6,232 bases of DNA from CAZKGE01 sp964541695. GTDB lineage: Bacteria > Bacillota > Clostridia > Christensenellales > CAG-138. Both the position numbers and the translations under genes were made by a program. The stretch covers positions 1 through 6,232 of the forward strand of contig CAZIRB010000113.1 of the NCBI GenBank assembly GCA_964541695.1, in the 5' to 3' direction. Shown in pieces: positions 1 to 5,109 of this stretch. The notes beneath the pieces are model-generated. The model did no database searches. It worked only from the letters and a program-made list of their open reading frames with translations, and was not told the origin of the DNA. How positions within the stretch are numbered: position 1 is the first letter of the stretch; the number at the start of each line of letters is the position of its first letter.

Positions 1-6
1 TTGAAT

Positions 7-35
7 TTGAGGGAGCTGCCCTCAACGGCCTTTTT
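7..35 (+). terminator. possible hairpin terminator at the left edge
   Basis: TTGAGGG (7-13) and CCCTCAA (19-25) form a 7-bp stem with a 5-nt loop, and TTTTT follows at 31-35. The T-run lies 5 nt beyond the stem, which is not ideal. It could end a gene lying to the left of the window. Confidence 0.3.
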
Positions 36-90
36 GCAGGGGCTCCGCCCCTGCATCCCGCCAAAGTGGGGGGACCCCCTTTGGAAACCC
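36..90 (+). repeat. GC-rich palindromic repeat element, copy 1
   Basis: Two adjacent hairpins make up this element. GCAGGGGC (36-43) pairs with GCCCCTGC (47-54) around a TCC loop. CCAAAG (61-66) pairs with CTTTGG (79-84) around a G-run/C-run centre. The element ends in GGAAACCC. The same order (C/G-rich hairpin, a short CCCNGCC linker, a CCAAAG-type hairpin, GGAAACCC) recurs at 941-995, and in reverse orientation at 1019-1072. It is non-coding and its function is unknown. Confidence 0.7.
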
Positions 91-109
91 GAATGAAAAA
101 TGTTAAGGT

Positions 110-350
110 GTTTTTTGCATCGTTTACTTCTTTTCTTTAAGAAAAGAGCGGGAGGGGCCGAAGCTGAGCGCCGCCTGTGGCGGACCAAGCGAAGCGAAGG
201 CCCAGTGAGCAAGGAAGCGCAGGCCCAAAGGGGCGTGCGCGACCATTGCGAACTGTGGACCGAGGGCGGAGCCCACGCATCGTGCCTTGCCGGGAGCTTT
301 GATTCCCACCCACGTAAAAAAGGCGAGAACCCTGTAAATCGCCTCGCCAT
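110..350. other. gene-free structured GC-rich stretch, possible interspersed repeat or ncRNA
   Basis: No recognisable protein is encoded here on either strand. Open frames exist on both strands but look like low-complexity translations of GC-rich DNA. What can be seen: a 19-nt odd palindrome, TCTTTTCTTTAAGAAAAGA, at 129-147; a CCGCC/GGCGG hairpin with a TGT loop at 172-184; direct GCGAA repeats near 189-198; two GGCCC copies at 199-203 and 222-226; and an intrinsic terminator just downstream on each strand. From memory, similar translations turn up as spurious hypothetical proteins in GC-rich gut clostridia, which would suit a multicopy repeat, but I could not verify this. A plus-strand non-coding RNA ending at 383 is an alternative reading. 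Confidence 0.4.
316..348 (-). terminator. intrinsic terminator of the DNA glycosylase gene
   Basis: Read on the minus strand, GGCGAG (348-343) and CTCGCC (327-322) form a 6-bp stem with a 15-nt loop, directly followed by six T residues (321-316). It lies 34 nt after the glycosylase stop codon and is correctly oriented for that gene. The large loop is a weakness. Confidence 0.6.
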
Positions 351-358
351 GTTTCGAT

Positions 359-383
359 CGGGCCGCCAACCGGCCCGTTTTTT
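359..383 (+). terminator. intrinsic terminator pointing right, no evident upstream gene
   Basis: CGGGCCG (359-365) and CGGCCCG (371-377) form a perfect 7-bp GC stem with a CCAAC loop, followed by TTTTTT (378-383). The T-run exists only in the plus direction, so it ends rightward transcription. Its last two bases overlap the glycosylase stop codon on the other strand. No plus-strand coding gene precedes it in the window. Confidence 0.65.
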
Positions 384-876
384 ATTGCAGCAGCGGCAGC
401 AGCGCCGCGCGGTAGGCGTCGACGAGCGCGTCGAACGGGAGCGTGCGGTTGGCGGGCGACGTCGAGGGCAGCGCGACCGGCTCGATCCCGGCCTGTGGCG
501 CGATCAGCCTGCGGTAGAGCCGCGTCGCCGTCCCGCCCGTGGTCAGCACGGTGTCGATCCGCGTTTTTTGCAGCAGGCCCGCAATGTCGTTTGCCACCGG
601 CTCGCGGATCGAGCTGTCGGCCGAGCCCAAGATCCGGCACGAGGCGAGCACGTCCCACAGCGCGATGCTGTGAGCGAGCACAAACGCGCGCCGCTCGCCG
701 ACGTTTTCCGGCAGCGGCTCGCCGAACACCGCGGCAAGTATCTTCCAGAACCGGTTCTGCGGGTGCATGTAATAAAATCCCGCCCGACGCGACGCCTCCG
801 ACGCCATCGTGCCGAGTATCAGCACGCGGCTGTTTTCGTCGTATACGGGCGCAAACGGATGCCGTACTATCTCCAT
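382..876 (-). CDS. DNA-deoxyinosine (hypoxanthine) glycosylase, uracil-DNA glycosylase superfamily family 6
   Basis: This 164-residue protein should be a base-excision repair enzyme that removes hypoxanthine (deaminated adenine), and possibly uracil, from DNA. It shows the family's N-terminal block HPFAPVYDENSRVLILGT (residues 6-23), then GFYYMHPQNRFWKIL (33-47), which includes the Asn of HPQN (N41) expected to be catalytic, an ALWDVL segment (72-77), and the second active-site loop LPSTSPAN (136-143). Length fits the family. The first motif reads GTMAS where I would expect GTMPS or GTFPS, a small deviation. I chose ATG at 876 because family members start just before the HPF motif and because a promoter -10 hexamer sits at 888-883. 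A TTG start at 894 would lie inside that promoter. No Shine-Dalgarno sequence precedes the ATG. The gene looks monocistronic, with its own terminator. Family assignment is by motif recognition; substrate specificity is inferred. Confidence 0.87.
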   Translation of the reverse strand: MEIVRHPFAPVYDENSRVLILGTMASEASRRAGFYYMHPQNRFWKILAAVFGEPLPENVGERRAFVLAHSIALWDVLASCRILGSADSSIREPVANDIAGLLQKTRIDTVLTTGGTATRLYRRLIAPQAGIEPVALPSTSPANRTLPFDALVDAYRAALLPLLQ

Positions 877-882
877 AAAACG

Positions 883-911
883 ATCGTAGATCAAAGCCGG
901 GGGTTCGTCAA
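883..911 (-). promoter_or_regulatory. probable promoter of the DNA glycosylase gene, predicting a leaderless mRNA
   Basis: On the minus strand TTGACG (911-906, 5 of 6 to consensus) and TACGAT (888-883, 4 of 6) are separated by exactly 17 nt. The -10 ends 6 nt before the ATG at 876, so transcription would start at or next to the start codon. No AGGAG-like sequence lies between promoter and ATG. Confidence 0.55.
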
Positions 912-918
912 GAAGGGA

Positions 919-947
919 CGGGGGAACGTCGGGGGAACGGTCGGGGG
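919..947. repeat. short tandem repeat CGGGGGAACG
   Basis: CGGGGGAACG occurs at 919-928 and 930-939 with an 11-nt period. A third partial unit, CGGGGG, at 942-947 runs into the next palindromic element. It lies upstream of the glycosylase promoter. No function can be read from it. Confidence 0.6.
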
Positions 948-995
948 CGCCGCCCCCGAAACCCCTGCCAAAGGGACAAGTCCCTTTGGAAACCC
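941..995 (+). repeat. GC-rich palindromic repeat element, copy 2
   Basis: TCGGGGGCG (941-949) pairs with CGCCCCCGA (951-959). A CCCCTGCC linker follows. Then CCAAAGGGAC (968-977) pairs with GTCCCTTTGG (980-989), a perfect 10-bp stem around AA, and the element ends in AAACCC. It has the same architecture as copy 1 and faces copy 3. Confidence 0.75.
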
Positions 996-1018
996 AACGA
1001 TTCCTGGTTTTTTCCTGC

Positions 1019-1072
1019 GGGTTCCAAGGGCCTCAGGCCCTTGGCGGGGGTTTGGGGGCGGAGCCCCCAACA
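1019..1072 (-). repeat. GC-rich palindromic repeat element, copy 3, inverted
   Basis: Read on the minus strand it begins with TTGGGGGC/GCCCCCAA (1070-1063 with 1059-1052, TCC loop). An ACCCCCGCC linker follows. Then CCAAGGGCCT (1044-1035) pairs with AGGCCCTTGG (1033-1024), and the element ends in AACCC. Together with copy 2 it makes an inverted repeat of about 130 bp with a spacer of roughly 23 bp. It sits just after the stop codon of the carbamoyltransferase-like gene. Confidence 0.75.
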
Positions 1073-1085
1073 TAATTCCAAAACC

Positions 1086-1967
1086 CTACGCCTCCCCGAA
1101 CCCGAACACGTCGTGCAGCTTAATGGCGAGCGTGCGGCGCACCTTCTCGACCAGGAGCTGATCGCGCGCCATGGGATCGCGGTACAGCAGCAGCGCGAGC
1201 GCGGTGCGGGCGGCGGAATGCAGGTTTTCGTTGGCGGGGATCAAAAACGGCGGCTTTTCGCCCGGCGTGGACTGCGGCGTCCACTCGGCGGCGTCGGTGC
1301 GCACAAAATCGGCCTCGCGGTAAGCTTCGGCCGCGTCCTCGGTGAGCAGGAACGCGCCGCCGGATTTTTTGATATTGCGCTCGGCGATCTTAACCGCCTG
1401 CGGCTTGATCTGCTCCGGCCCAGGCGCGATCTGCACAAATTTCATGCCGATCTTGGACGCGATGAACAGGCTGGACGCGGCGGCGGCGCTCGCGGGGCCT
1501 TCGAACACGAGCTTGCACTCCTCAAGGCGTTTCTCCTTGGGGAGATGCTCGTACATGGTGATGAGGTCGGCGAGCTCCTGCACCGGCGTGCAGAAGCTGC
1601 TGCCTGCGTTGAGCACCGGTATGCCGGCGTACTTGGCCAGCGCAAGGAGCGTTTCGTGGCGAGGAATGCTGACGGCGAGGCAGTCGAAATAGCTGCCGAG
1701 CGATTCGGCGGTCTGGCGGATGCGCTTGCTGTCGAGCGAGACCTGCACGATCTGGCACGCGCCGCCGAACTGATAGATGCCCGTGACGAGCGCGTAGCGC
1801 AAAAACGGGTTCATGCCCTCGTCGATGATGCCGAGCATGCGGCCGCGCAGAAGCTGCGGATAATAATCCGCGCGCGCGCTGACCTTGAGCGCGACGGCGA
1901 GATTCATCAGATCCGTCAGCTCCTGCTCCGGGTATTCGTTCGTATCGATAAAATCGGCTCTGCGCAT
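1086..1967 (-). CDS. divergent ornithine/aspartate carbamoyltransferase-fold protein, probably lacking the standard active site
   Basis: The 293-residue product follows the ornithine carbamoyltransferase layout but has lost the carbamoyl-phosphate residues. Aligned by eye, residues 46-69 match the family's ALIFEK-STRTR-SFE block, but the STRTR positions read NPFLR (53-57), keeping only the second Arg. The next block, ending in YAGIPVLN (113-120), fits well, yet the usual Arg of YRG is Ser100. The HPTQ motif reads TPVQ (127-130), followed by a normal ELADLITMYE. No SMG or HCLP motif is recognisable near the C-terminus; FLIPANENLH stands at about the HCLP position. The protein is shorter than typical ornithine carbamoyltransferases (about 310-335 residues). 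ATG at 1967 follows GGGAG at 11 nt spacing; a longer open frame continues into the ABC gene and is not believed. The gene diverges from the ABC exporter gene. It may be a pseudoenzyme or use another substrate. Confidence 0.78.
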   Translation of the reverse strand: MRRADFIDTNEYPEQELTDLMNLAVALKVSARADYYPQLLRGRMLGIIDEGMNPFLRYALVTGIYQFGGACQIVQVSLDSKRIRQTAESLGSYFDCLAVSIPRHETLLALAKYAGIPVLNAGSSFCTPVQELADLITMYEHLPKEKRLEECKLVFEGPASAAAASSLFIASKIGMKFVQIAPGPEQIKPQAVKIAERNIKKSGGAFLLTEDAAEAYREADFVRTDAAEWTPQSTPGEKPPFLIPANENLHSAARTALALLLYRDPMARDQLLVEKVRRTLAIKLHDVFGFGEA

Positions 1968-1992
1968 GGCGATACTTTCTCCCAAAACCCCG

Positions 1993-2021
1993 TTGCTTAT
2001 GCGAAATTTGCGTGTTAAGAT
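1993..2021 (+). promoter_or_regulatory. probable promoter of the ABC exporter gene, predicting a leaderless mRNA
   Basis: TTGCTT (1993-1998) and TAAGAT (2016-2021) are 17 nt apart. The -10 matches consensus at 4 of 6 positions and the -35 at 3 of 6. The -10 ends 6 nt before the ATG at 2028, the same geometry as the glycosylase gene. No Shine-Dalgarno sequence is present. Confidence 0.45.
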
Positions 2022-2041
2022 CATGTCATGGACAAATTTCG
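2002..2041. promoter_or_regulatory. inverted repeat in the divergent spacer, possible operator
   Basis: CGAAATTTG (2002-2010) and CAAATTTCG (2033-2041) are perfect 9-bp inverted arms separated by 22 bp, with centres 31 bp apart, near three helical turns. The left arm lies between the -35 and -10 of the ABC promoter. The spacer holds the -10 and the start codon, and the right arm lies in codons 2-5. A bound dimer could block transcription; as RNA, the arms could hide the start codon. Confidence 0.4.
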
Positions 2042-3767
2042 TCGGTTCGTTTCCTATTATAAACCGCATATAAGGCTGCTGCTTTTGGACCTTTTTTGCG
2101 CATTCACGGTCTCCGGCATCGATTTGGCGTACCCGCTGCTCTCGCAGTACATGCTGCGCACACTGCTGCCGGACATATCGAAGGACCCGGCGCTTATGCC
2201 GGAATTTGTGCTGCTGCTGGCCGCGGCGCTTTTTGCGTACGTATTCCGCTCGTTTTTGCTGTACGTGATCCACTACTGGGGGCACGTGCTCGGCGTGCGC
2301 ATGGAGGCGGACATCCGGCGCGACATATTCACGCACATCCAAAAGCTCCAGTTCAGCTTCTACGACAAACAGCGCACGGGCAAGCTGCTTTCGCGCGCGA
2401 CGAACGACCTGTTCGAGGTCACGGAGCTGGCGCACCACGGCCCGGAGGACCTGCTAATCTCGGTCGCGACGATCGTGGGCGCGTTCGTGTTCATGTTCCT
2501 GATCGAGTGGCGGCTCGCGCTCGCGCTGCTTCTGATCGTGCCGTTCGCCGTGTATTACGTCATGAGGCTGCGGCTTGAGATGCGCCGCACGTCGCTCGCC
2601 GTCAAGGCGCGCGTGGCGGAGATCAACGCGGGCATCGAGTCCTCGATCTCCGGCGCGCGCGTAGCCAAGGCGTTTACGAACGAGCGGCACGAGGTCGAGA
2701 AGTTCGAGAAGGGCAACAAACTGTTCGTGACCGCCAAGAACGCGTTCTACCGATATATGGCGTACTTCCACAGCGGCATGGAGCTGTTTGTTGCGCTGTT
2801 CAACATCGCCGTGCTCGGCGTGGGCGGCTACCTGATCTACAAAAGCGCGCTCGACCCCGTGATATTGATCACGTTCACGCTGTACGTGGCGACGTTCGTC
2901 TCGCCGATCAAGCGGCTCGCGTCGTTTGCCGAGCAGTACATGCTGGGCATGGCGGGCTTTGAGCGCTTCCTCGAGATCATGGACATCCAGCCCGACATCA
3001 AGGACGCGCCGGACGCTGCCGAGCTTCGCCATGTCGACGGCCGCATCCGCTTTGAGAACGTCACGTTCGCCTACGAGAACGACCGCGACGTGCTCTTAGG
3101 CATCGACCTGGACATTCCCGCGGGCAAGACGCTTGCGATCGTGGGCCCCTCCGGCGGCGGCAAGACCACGCTGTGCCATTTAATCCCCAGGTTTTACGAG
3201 ACCAAGTCCGGCCGCATCACGATCGACGGGAAGGACATCAAATCCGTCACGCTCGAGTCGCTGCGCAAAAACGTCGGCATTGTGCAGCAGGACGTGTTCC
3301 TGTTCGCCGGCACCGTGCTGGAGAACATCCGCTACGGCCGCATCGAGGCCACGGACGCGGAGGTCGTCGAGGCGGCCAAATGCGCGCGCATCCACGACGA
3401 GATTCTGCAGTTCCCGCAGGGGTACGAGACCGAGGTCGGCGAGCGCGGCATCCTGCTCTCGGGCGGACAGAAGCAGCGCGTGTCGATCGCGCGGCTGTTC
3501 CTCAAGAACCCGCCGATTTTGATCCTCGACGAGGCGACGAGCGCGCTCGACACCATGACCGAGCACGACATCCAGCACTCGTTTGAGGAGCTGTCCCGCG
3601 GGCGTACGACGCTCGTCATCGCGCACAGGCTCTCGACGGTCAAGAACGCCGACGAGATCATCGTGCTCGACGAATCCGGCGTGCGCGAGCGCGGCACGCA
3701 CGCGGAGCTCCTCGCCCAAAACAGCGTCTACGCAAACCTCTACCACGCCACGATGGTCGACGCTTAA
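2028..3767 (+). CDS. half-size ABC exporter (transmembrane domain fused to ATPase)
   Basis: This 579-residue membrane transporter should work as a homodimer, or as a heterodimer with an unseen partner, exporting a lipid, drug or peptide using ATP. The N-terminal type I exporter domain has six likely membrane segments near residues 15-38, 60-84, 142-160, 161-180, 250-271 and 277-295, with the coupling-helix pattern FYDKQRTGKLLSR (111-123). The ATPase domain is intact: Walker A GPSGGGKT (373-380), Q-loop QQDVFLF (420-426), signature LSGGQ (477-481), Walker B ILDE with catalytic Glu502, D-loop SALD (505-508) and switch His533. Length is typical of MsbA/BmrA-like exporters. The MDKFRRFVSYYKPH start agrees with relatives, although no ribosome binding site precedes it. 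The gene stands alone, diverging from the carbamoyltransferase homologue and followed by a likely terminator. The substrate cannot be deduced. Confidence 0.95.
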   Translation: MDKFRRFVSYYKPHIRLLLLDLFCAFTVSGIDLAYPLLSQYMLRTLLPDISKDPALMPEFVLLLAAALFAYVFRSFLLYVIHYWGHVLGVRMEADIRRDIFTHIQKLQFSFYDKQRTGKLLSRATNDLFEVTELAHHGPEDLLISVATIVGAFVFMFLIEWRLALALLLIVPFAVYYVMRLRLEMRRTSLAVKARVAEINAGIESSISGARVAKAFTNERHEVEKFEKGNKLFVTAKNAFYRYMAYFHSGMELFVALFNIAVLGVGGYLIYKSALDPVILITFTLYVATFVSPIKRLASFAEQYMLGMAGFERFLEIMDIQPDIKDAPDAAELRHVDGRIRFENVTFAYENDRDVLLGIDLDIPAGKTLAIVGPSGGGKTTLCHLIPRFYETKSGRITIDGKDIKSVTLESLRKNVGIVQQDVFLFAGTVLENIRYGRIEATDAEVVEAAKCARIHDEILQFPQGYETEVGERGILLSGGQKQRVSIARLFLKNPPILILDEATSALDTMTEHDIQHSFEELSRGRTTLVIAHRLSTVKNADEIIVLDESGVRERGTHAELLAQNSVYANLYHATMVDA

Positions 3768-3787
3768 GCGCGGTAAAACCCACTCGT

Positions 3788-3839
3788 CCCGCTTTCTGCC
3801 GGGCCCGAAAACGGAAAACGGCCGGAGCGGGGCGTTTTT
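3788..3839 (+). terminator. probable terminator after the ABC exporter gene
   Basis: CCCGCT (3788-3793) pairs with AGCGGG (3826-3831). Inside it CCGG (3799-3802) can pair with CCGG (3822-3825) after a 5-nt bulge. TTTTT follows at 3835-3839. The stem is imperfect, but the position is right, 20 nt after the ABC stop, and it would insulate the S10 operon. Confidence 0.5.
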
Positions 3840-3874
3840 GGCCCAAAAATATTTTGCTTTTCTGAAAATAAAGC

Positions 3875-3903
3875 TTGCAAATGGGAAAGCACTTGTGTAA
3901 AAT
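3875..3903 (+). promoter_or_regulatory. sigma-A-type promoter of the S10 ribosomal-protein operon
   Basis: TTGCAA (3875-3880, 4 of 6) and TAAAAT (3898-3903, 5 of 6) are spaced by exactly 17 nt. The A/T-rich stretch 3845-3873 just upstream, with A- and T-tracts, resembles an UP element, as expected for a strongly expressed ribosomal operon. The predicted transcription start is about 3910. Confidence 0.75.
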
Positions 3904-3909
3904 ATGTCT

Positions 3910-4138
3910 GTTCGCGCGCCGGACGAGATGTTCTGCGCGCGCGGGATGACCGGGAGGTTGCCGGTACTGCCATCCGGGTAATTTCCGGCCATGCCCAACG
4001 CCCGACGCGGGCGCGGGCGAAGGCCCAAACCGTGCAGTCCCTCACAAAACAAAGCGGAATCGGCTTTGTTTCAATTATGAAAAGGGAAACACACGGCTCG
4101 GTGTACTGCCCCAGCAAAAGAAGGAGGACATCAATAAT
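3910..4138 (+). promoter_or_regulatory. long structured 5' leader of the S10 operon, candidate autoregulatory element
   Basis: About 230 nt separate the predicted start from rpsJ with no convincing gene. Visible hairpins: CGCGCGC (3913-3919) with GCGCGCG (3935-3941); ACCGG (3949-3953) with CCGGT (3961-3965), closed by GGATG (3944-3948) with CATCC (3971-3975); CGCCCG (3999-4004) with CGGGCG (4008-4013); and AAACAAAGC (4047-4055) with GCTTTGTTT (4063-4071), followed by a U-rich run. An alternative stem pairs ATG-A-CCGG (3946-3953) with CCGG-C-CAT (3985-3992) and excludes the second hairpin. AAGGAGG at 4121-4127 is the rpsJ ribosome binding site. In E. coli, L4 controls its own S10 operon through such a leader. 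Whether that happens here is inference. Confidence 0.5.
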
Positions 4139-4444
4139 ATGGCAAACAGAATCCGCATCAAGCTCAAGGCCTACGAACACAGTCTGATCGACCAGAGCGC
4201 TGAGAAGATCGTGGAGACCGCCAAGAGAACGGGCGCCACCGTTTCCGGCCCCATCCCCCTGCCCACCGAGAAGGAAGTTGTGACGATCCTCCGGGCCACG
4301 CACAAGTACAAGGACTCGCGTGAGCAATTCGAGATGCGCACCCACAAGCGCCTGATCGACATCCTCCAGCCGTCGAGCAAAACCGTCGACGCGCTGATGA
4401 AGCTCGATCTGCCCGCCGGTGTGGACATCGAGATCAAACTGTAA
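4139..4444 (+). CDS. rpsJ: 30S ribosomal protein S10 (NusE)
   Basis: This 101-residue protein of the small-subunit head also acts, as NusE, in transcription antitermination with NusB and links RNA polymerase to the ribosome through NusG. It is full length and very conserved: RIRIKLKAYEHSLIDQS (4-20), the GPIPLPT loop (37-43), and SREQFEMRTHKRLIDI (60-75) in the segment that extends into the 30S head. The ATG follows AAGGAGG by 11 nt. It is the first gene of the operon. In many Bacillota tuf lies directly upstream; here the upstream neighbour is an ABC exporter gene, and a promoter and long leader precede rpsJ. Confidence 0.98.
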   Translation: MANRIRIKLKAYEHSLIDQSAEKIVETAKRTGATVSGPIPLPTEKEVVTILRATHKYKDSREQFEMRTHKRLIDILQPSSKTVDALMKLDLPAGVDIEIKL

Positions 4445-4465
4445 CGATACGGAGGAAAAGACGCA

Positions 4466-5092
4466 ATGAAGAAGGCCATTTTGGGCAAAAAGGTCGGTAT
4501 GACGCAGATGTTCCAGTCTGACGGTACCATGATCCCCGTGACAGTCATCGAAGCCGGCCCCTGCCCCGTCGTCCAGAAGAAAACCGTGGGAACCGACGGC
4601 TACAACGCCGTGCAGGTCGGCTTTTCAACGATTCGCGAACGGCTTGTCAACAAGCCCCTCGCCGGGCATTTTGCCAAGGCGAACATAAAGCCCCTGCGCT
4701 ACATGCGCGAGCTCAAGCTCGACGACGCCGACAGCTACGAGGTCGGCCAGGTCATCAAGGCCGACCTGTTCGCCGTGGGCGACCGCGTCGACATCTCCGG
4801 CCGCTCCAAGGGCAAGGGTTTCCAGGGCGTCATCAAGCGCCACAACCAAGCCCGCGGCCGCATGACGCACGGCTCGCACTACCACCGCAGAGTCGGTTCC
4901 ATGAGCGCCAACTCCAGCCCTTCCCGCGTGTTCAAAACCAAGAAACTGCCGGGCCATATGGGCGCCGAAAACGTCACGATCCAGAACCTCGAGATCGTGC
5001 GCGTGGACGCGGAGCGCAACCTGCTGCTGGTCAAGGGCGCCGTACCCGGCCCCAAGGGCGGTCTTGTGACCGTCAAGAGCAGCGTGAAGTAA
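4466..5092 (+). CDS. rplC: 50S ribosomal protein L3
   Basis: L3 is an early-assembly protein of the large subunit whose long internal loop reaches toward the peptidyl transferase centre. The 208-residue sequence opens with AILGKKVGMTQMF (4-16), has the GRSKGKGFQG motif (112-121), and a basic loop with THGSHYHRRVGSMS (134-147) and KLPGHMG (160-166). Where E. coli L3 carries the glutamine methylated by PrmB (in GQNQTPG), this protein reads SANSSPS (147-153), with no Gln available, as is usual in Gram-positives. GGAGG at 4451-4455 lies 10 nt before the ATG. It follows rpsJ by 21 nt in the same operon. Confidence 0.98.
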   Translation: MKKAILGKKVGMTQMFQSDGTMIPVTVIEAGPCPVVQKKTVGTDGYNAVQVGFSTIRERLVNKPLAGHFAKANIKPLRYMRELKLDDADSYEVGQVIKADLFAVGDRVDISGRSKGKGFQGVIKRHNQARGRMTHGSHYHRRVGSMSANSSPSRVFKTKKLPGHMGAENVTIQNLEIVRVDAERNLLLVKGAVPGPKGGLVTVKSSVK

Positions 5093-5109
5093 GAAGGAGG
5101 AAACGCGAC

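Noticed and set aside
36..90. CRISPR-like or attachment-site interpretation of the palindromic repeats
   Set aside because: There is no regular spacing, no unique spacers between units, and no cas or integrase gene nearby.
124..369. Minus-strand 81-codon open frame in the GC-rich stretch
   Set aside because: No ribosome binding site or recognisable domain. It spans two terminators and hairpins, and its composition looks like translated repeat DNA.
100..1161. Plus-strand 353-codon open frame
   Set aside because: It runs antisense through the well-supported glycosylase gene and the palindromic repeats, is Arg-rich low-complexity sequence, and crosses a strong terminator. It is a shadow of GC-rich DNA.
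1086..1967. Assigning argF or the YgeW knotted carbamoyltransferase
   Set aside because: Both keep the STRTR and HPxQ motifs, which are altered here, so a gene symbol would overstate the function.
1968..2438. N-terminal extension of the carbamoyltransferase-like frame
   Set aside because: It runs antisense into the ABC exporter gene. ATG 1967 has a GGGAG upstream and the family homology begins there.
3928..3981. 17-codon upstream open frame in the S10 leader (ATG 3928, TAA 3979)
   Set aside because: No Shine-Dalgarno sequence precedes it, its peptide has no regulatory residue run, and the bases are better explained by hairpins.
3180..4345. Long minus-strand open frames opposite the ABC gene, leader and rpsJ
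   Set aside because: They are antisense to strongly conserved coding sequence and show only codon-bias shadow composition.
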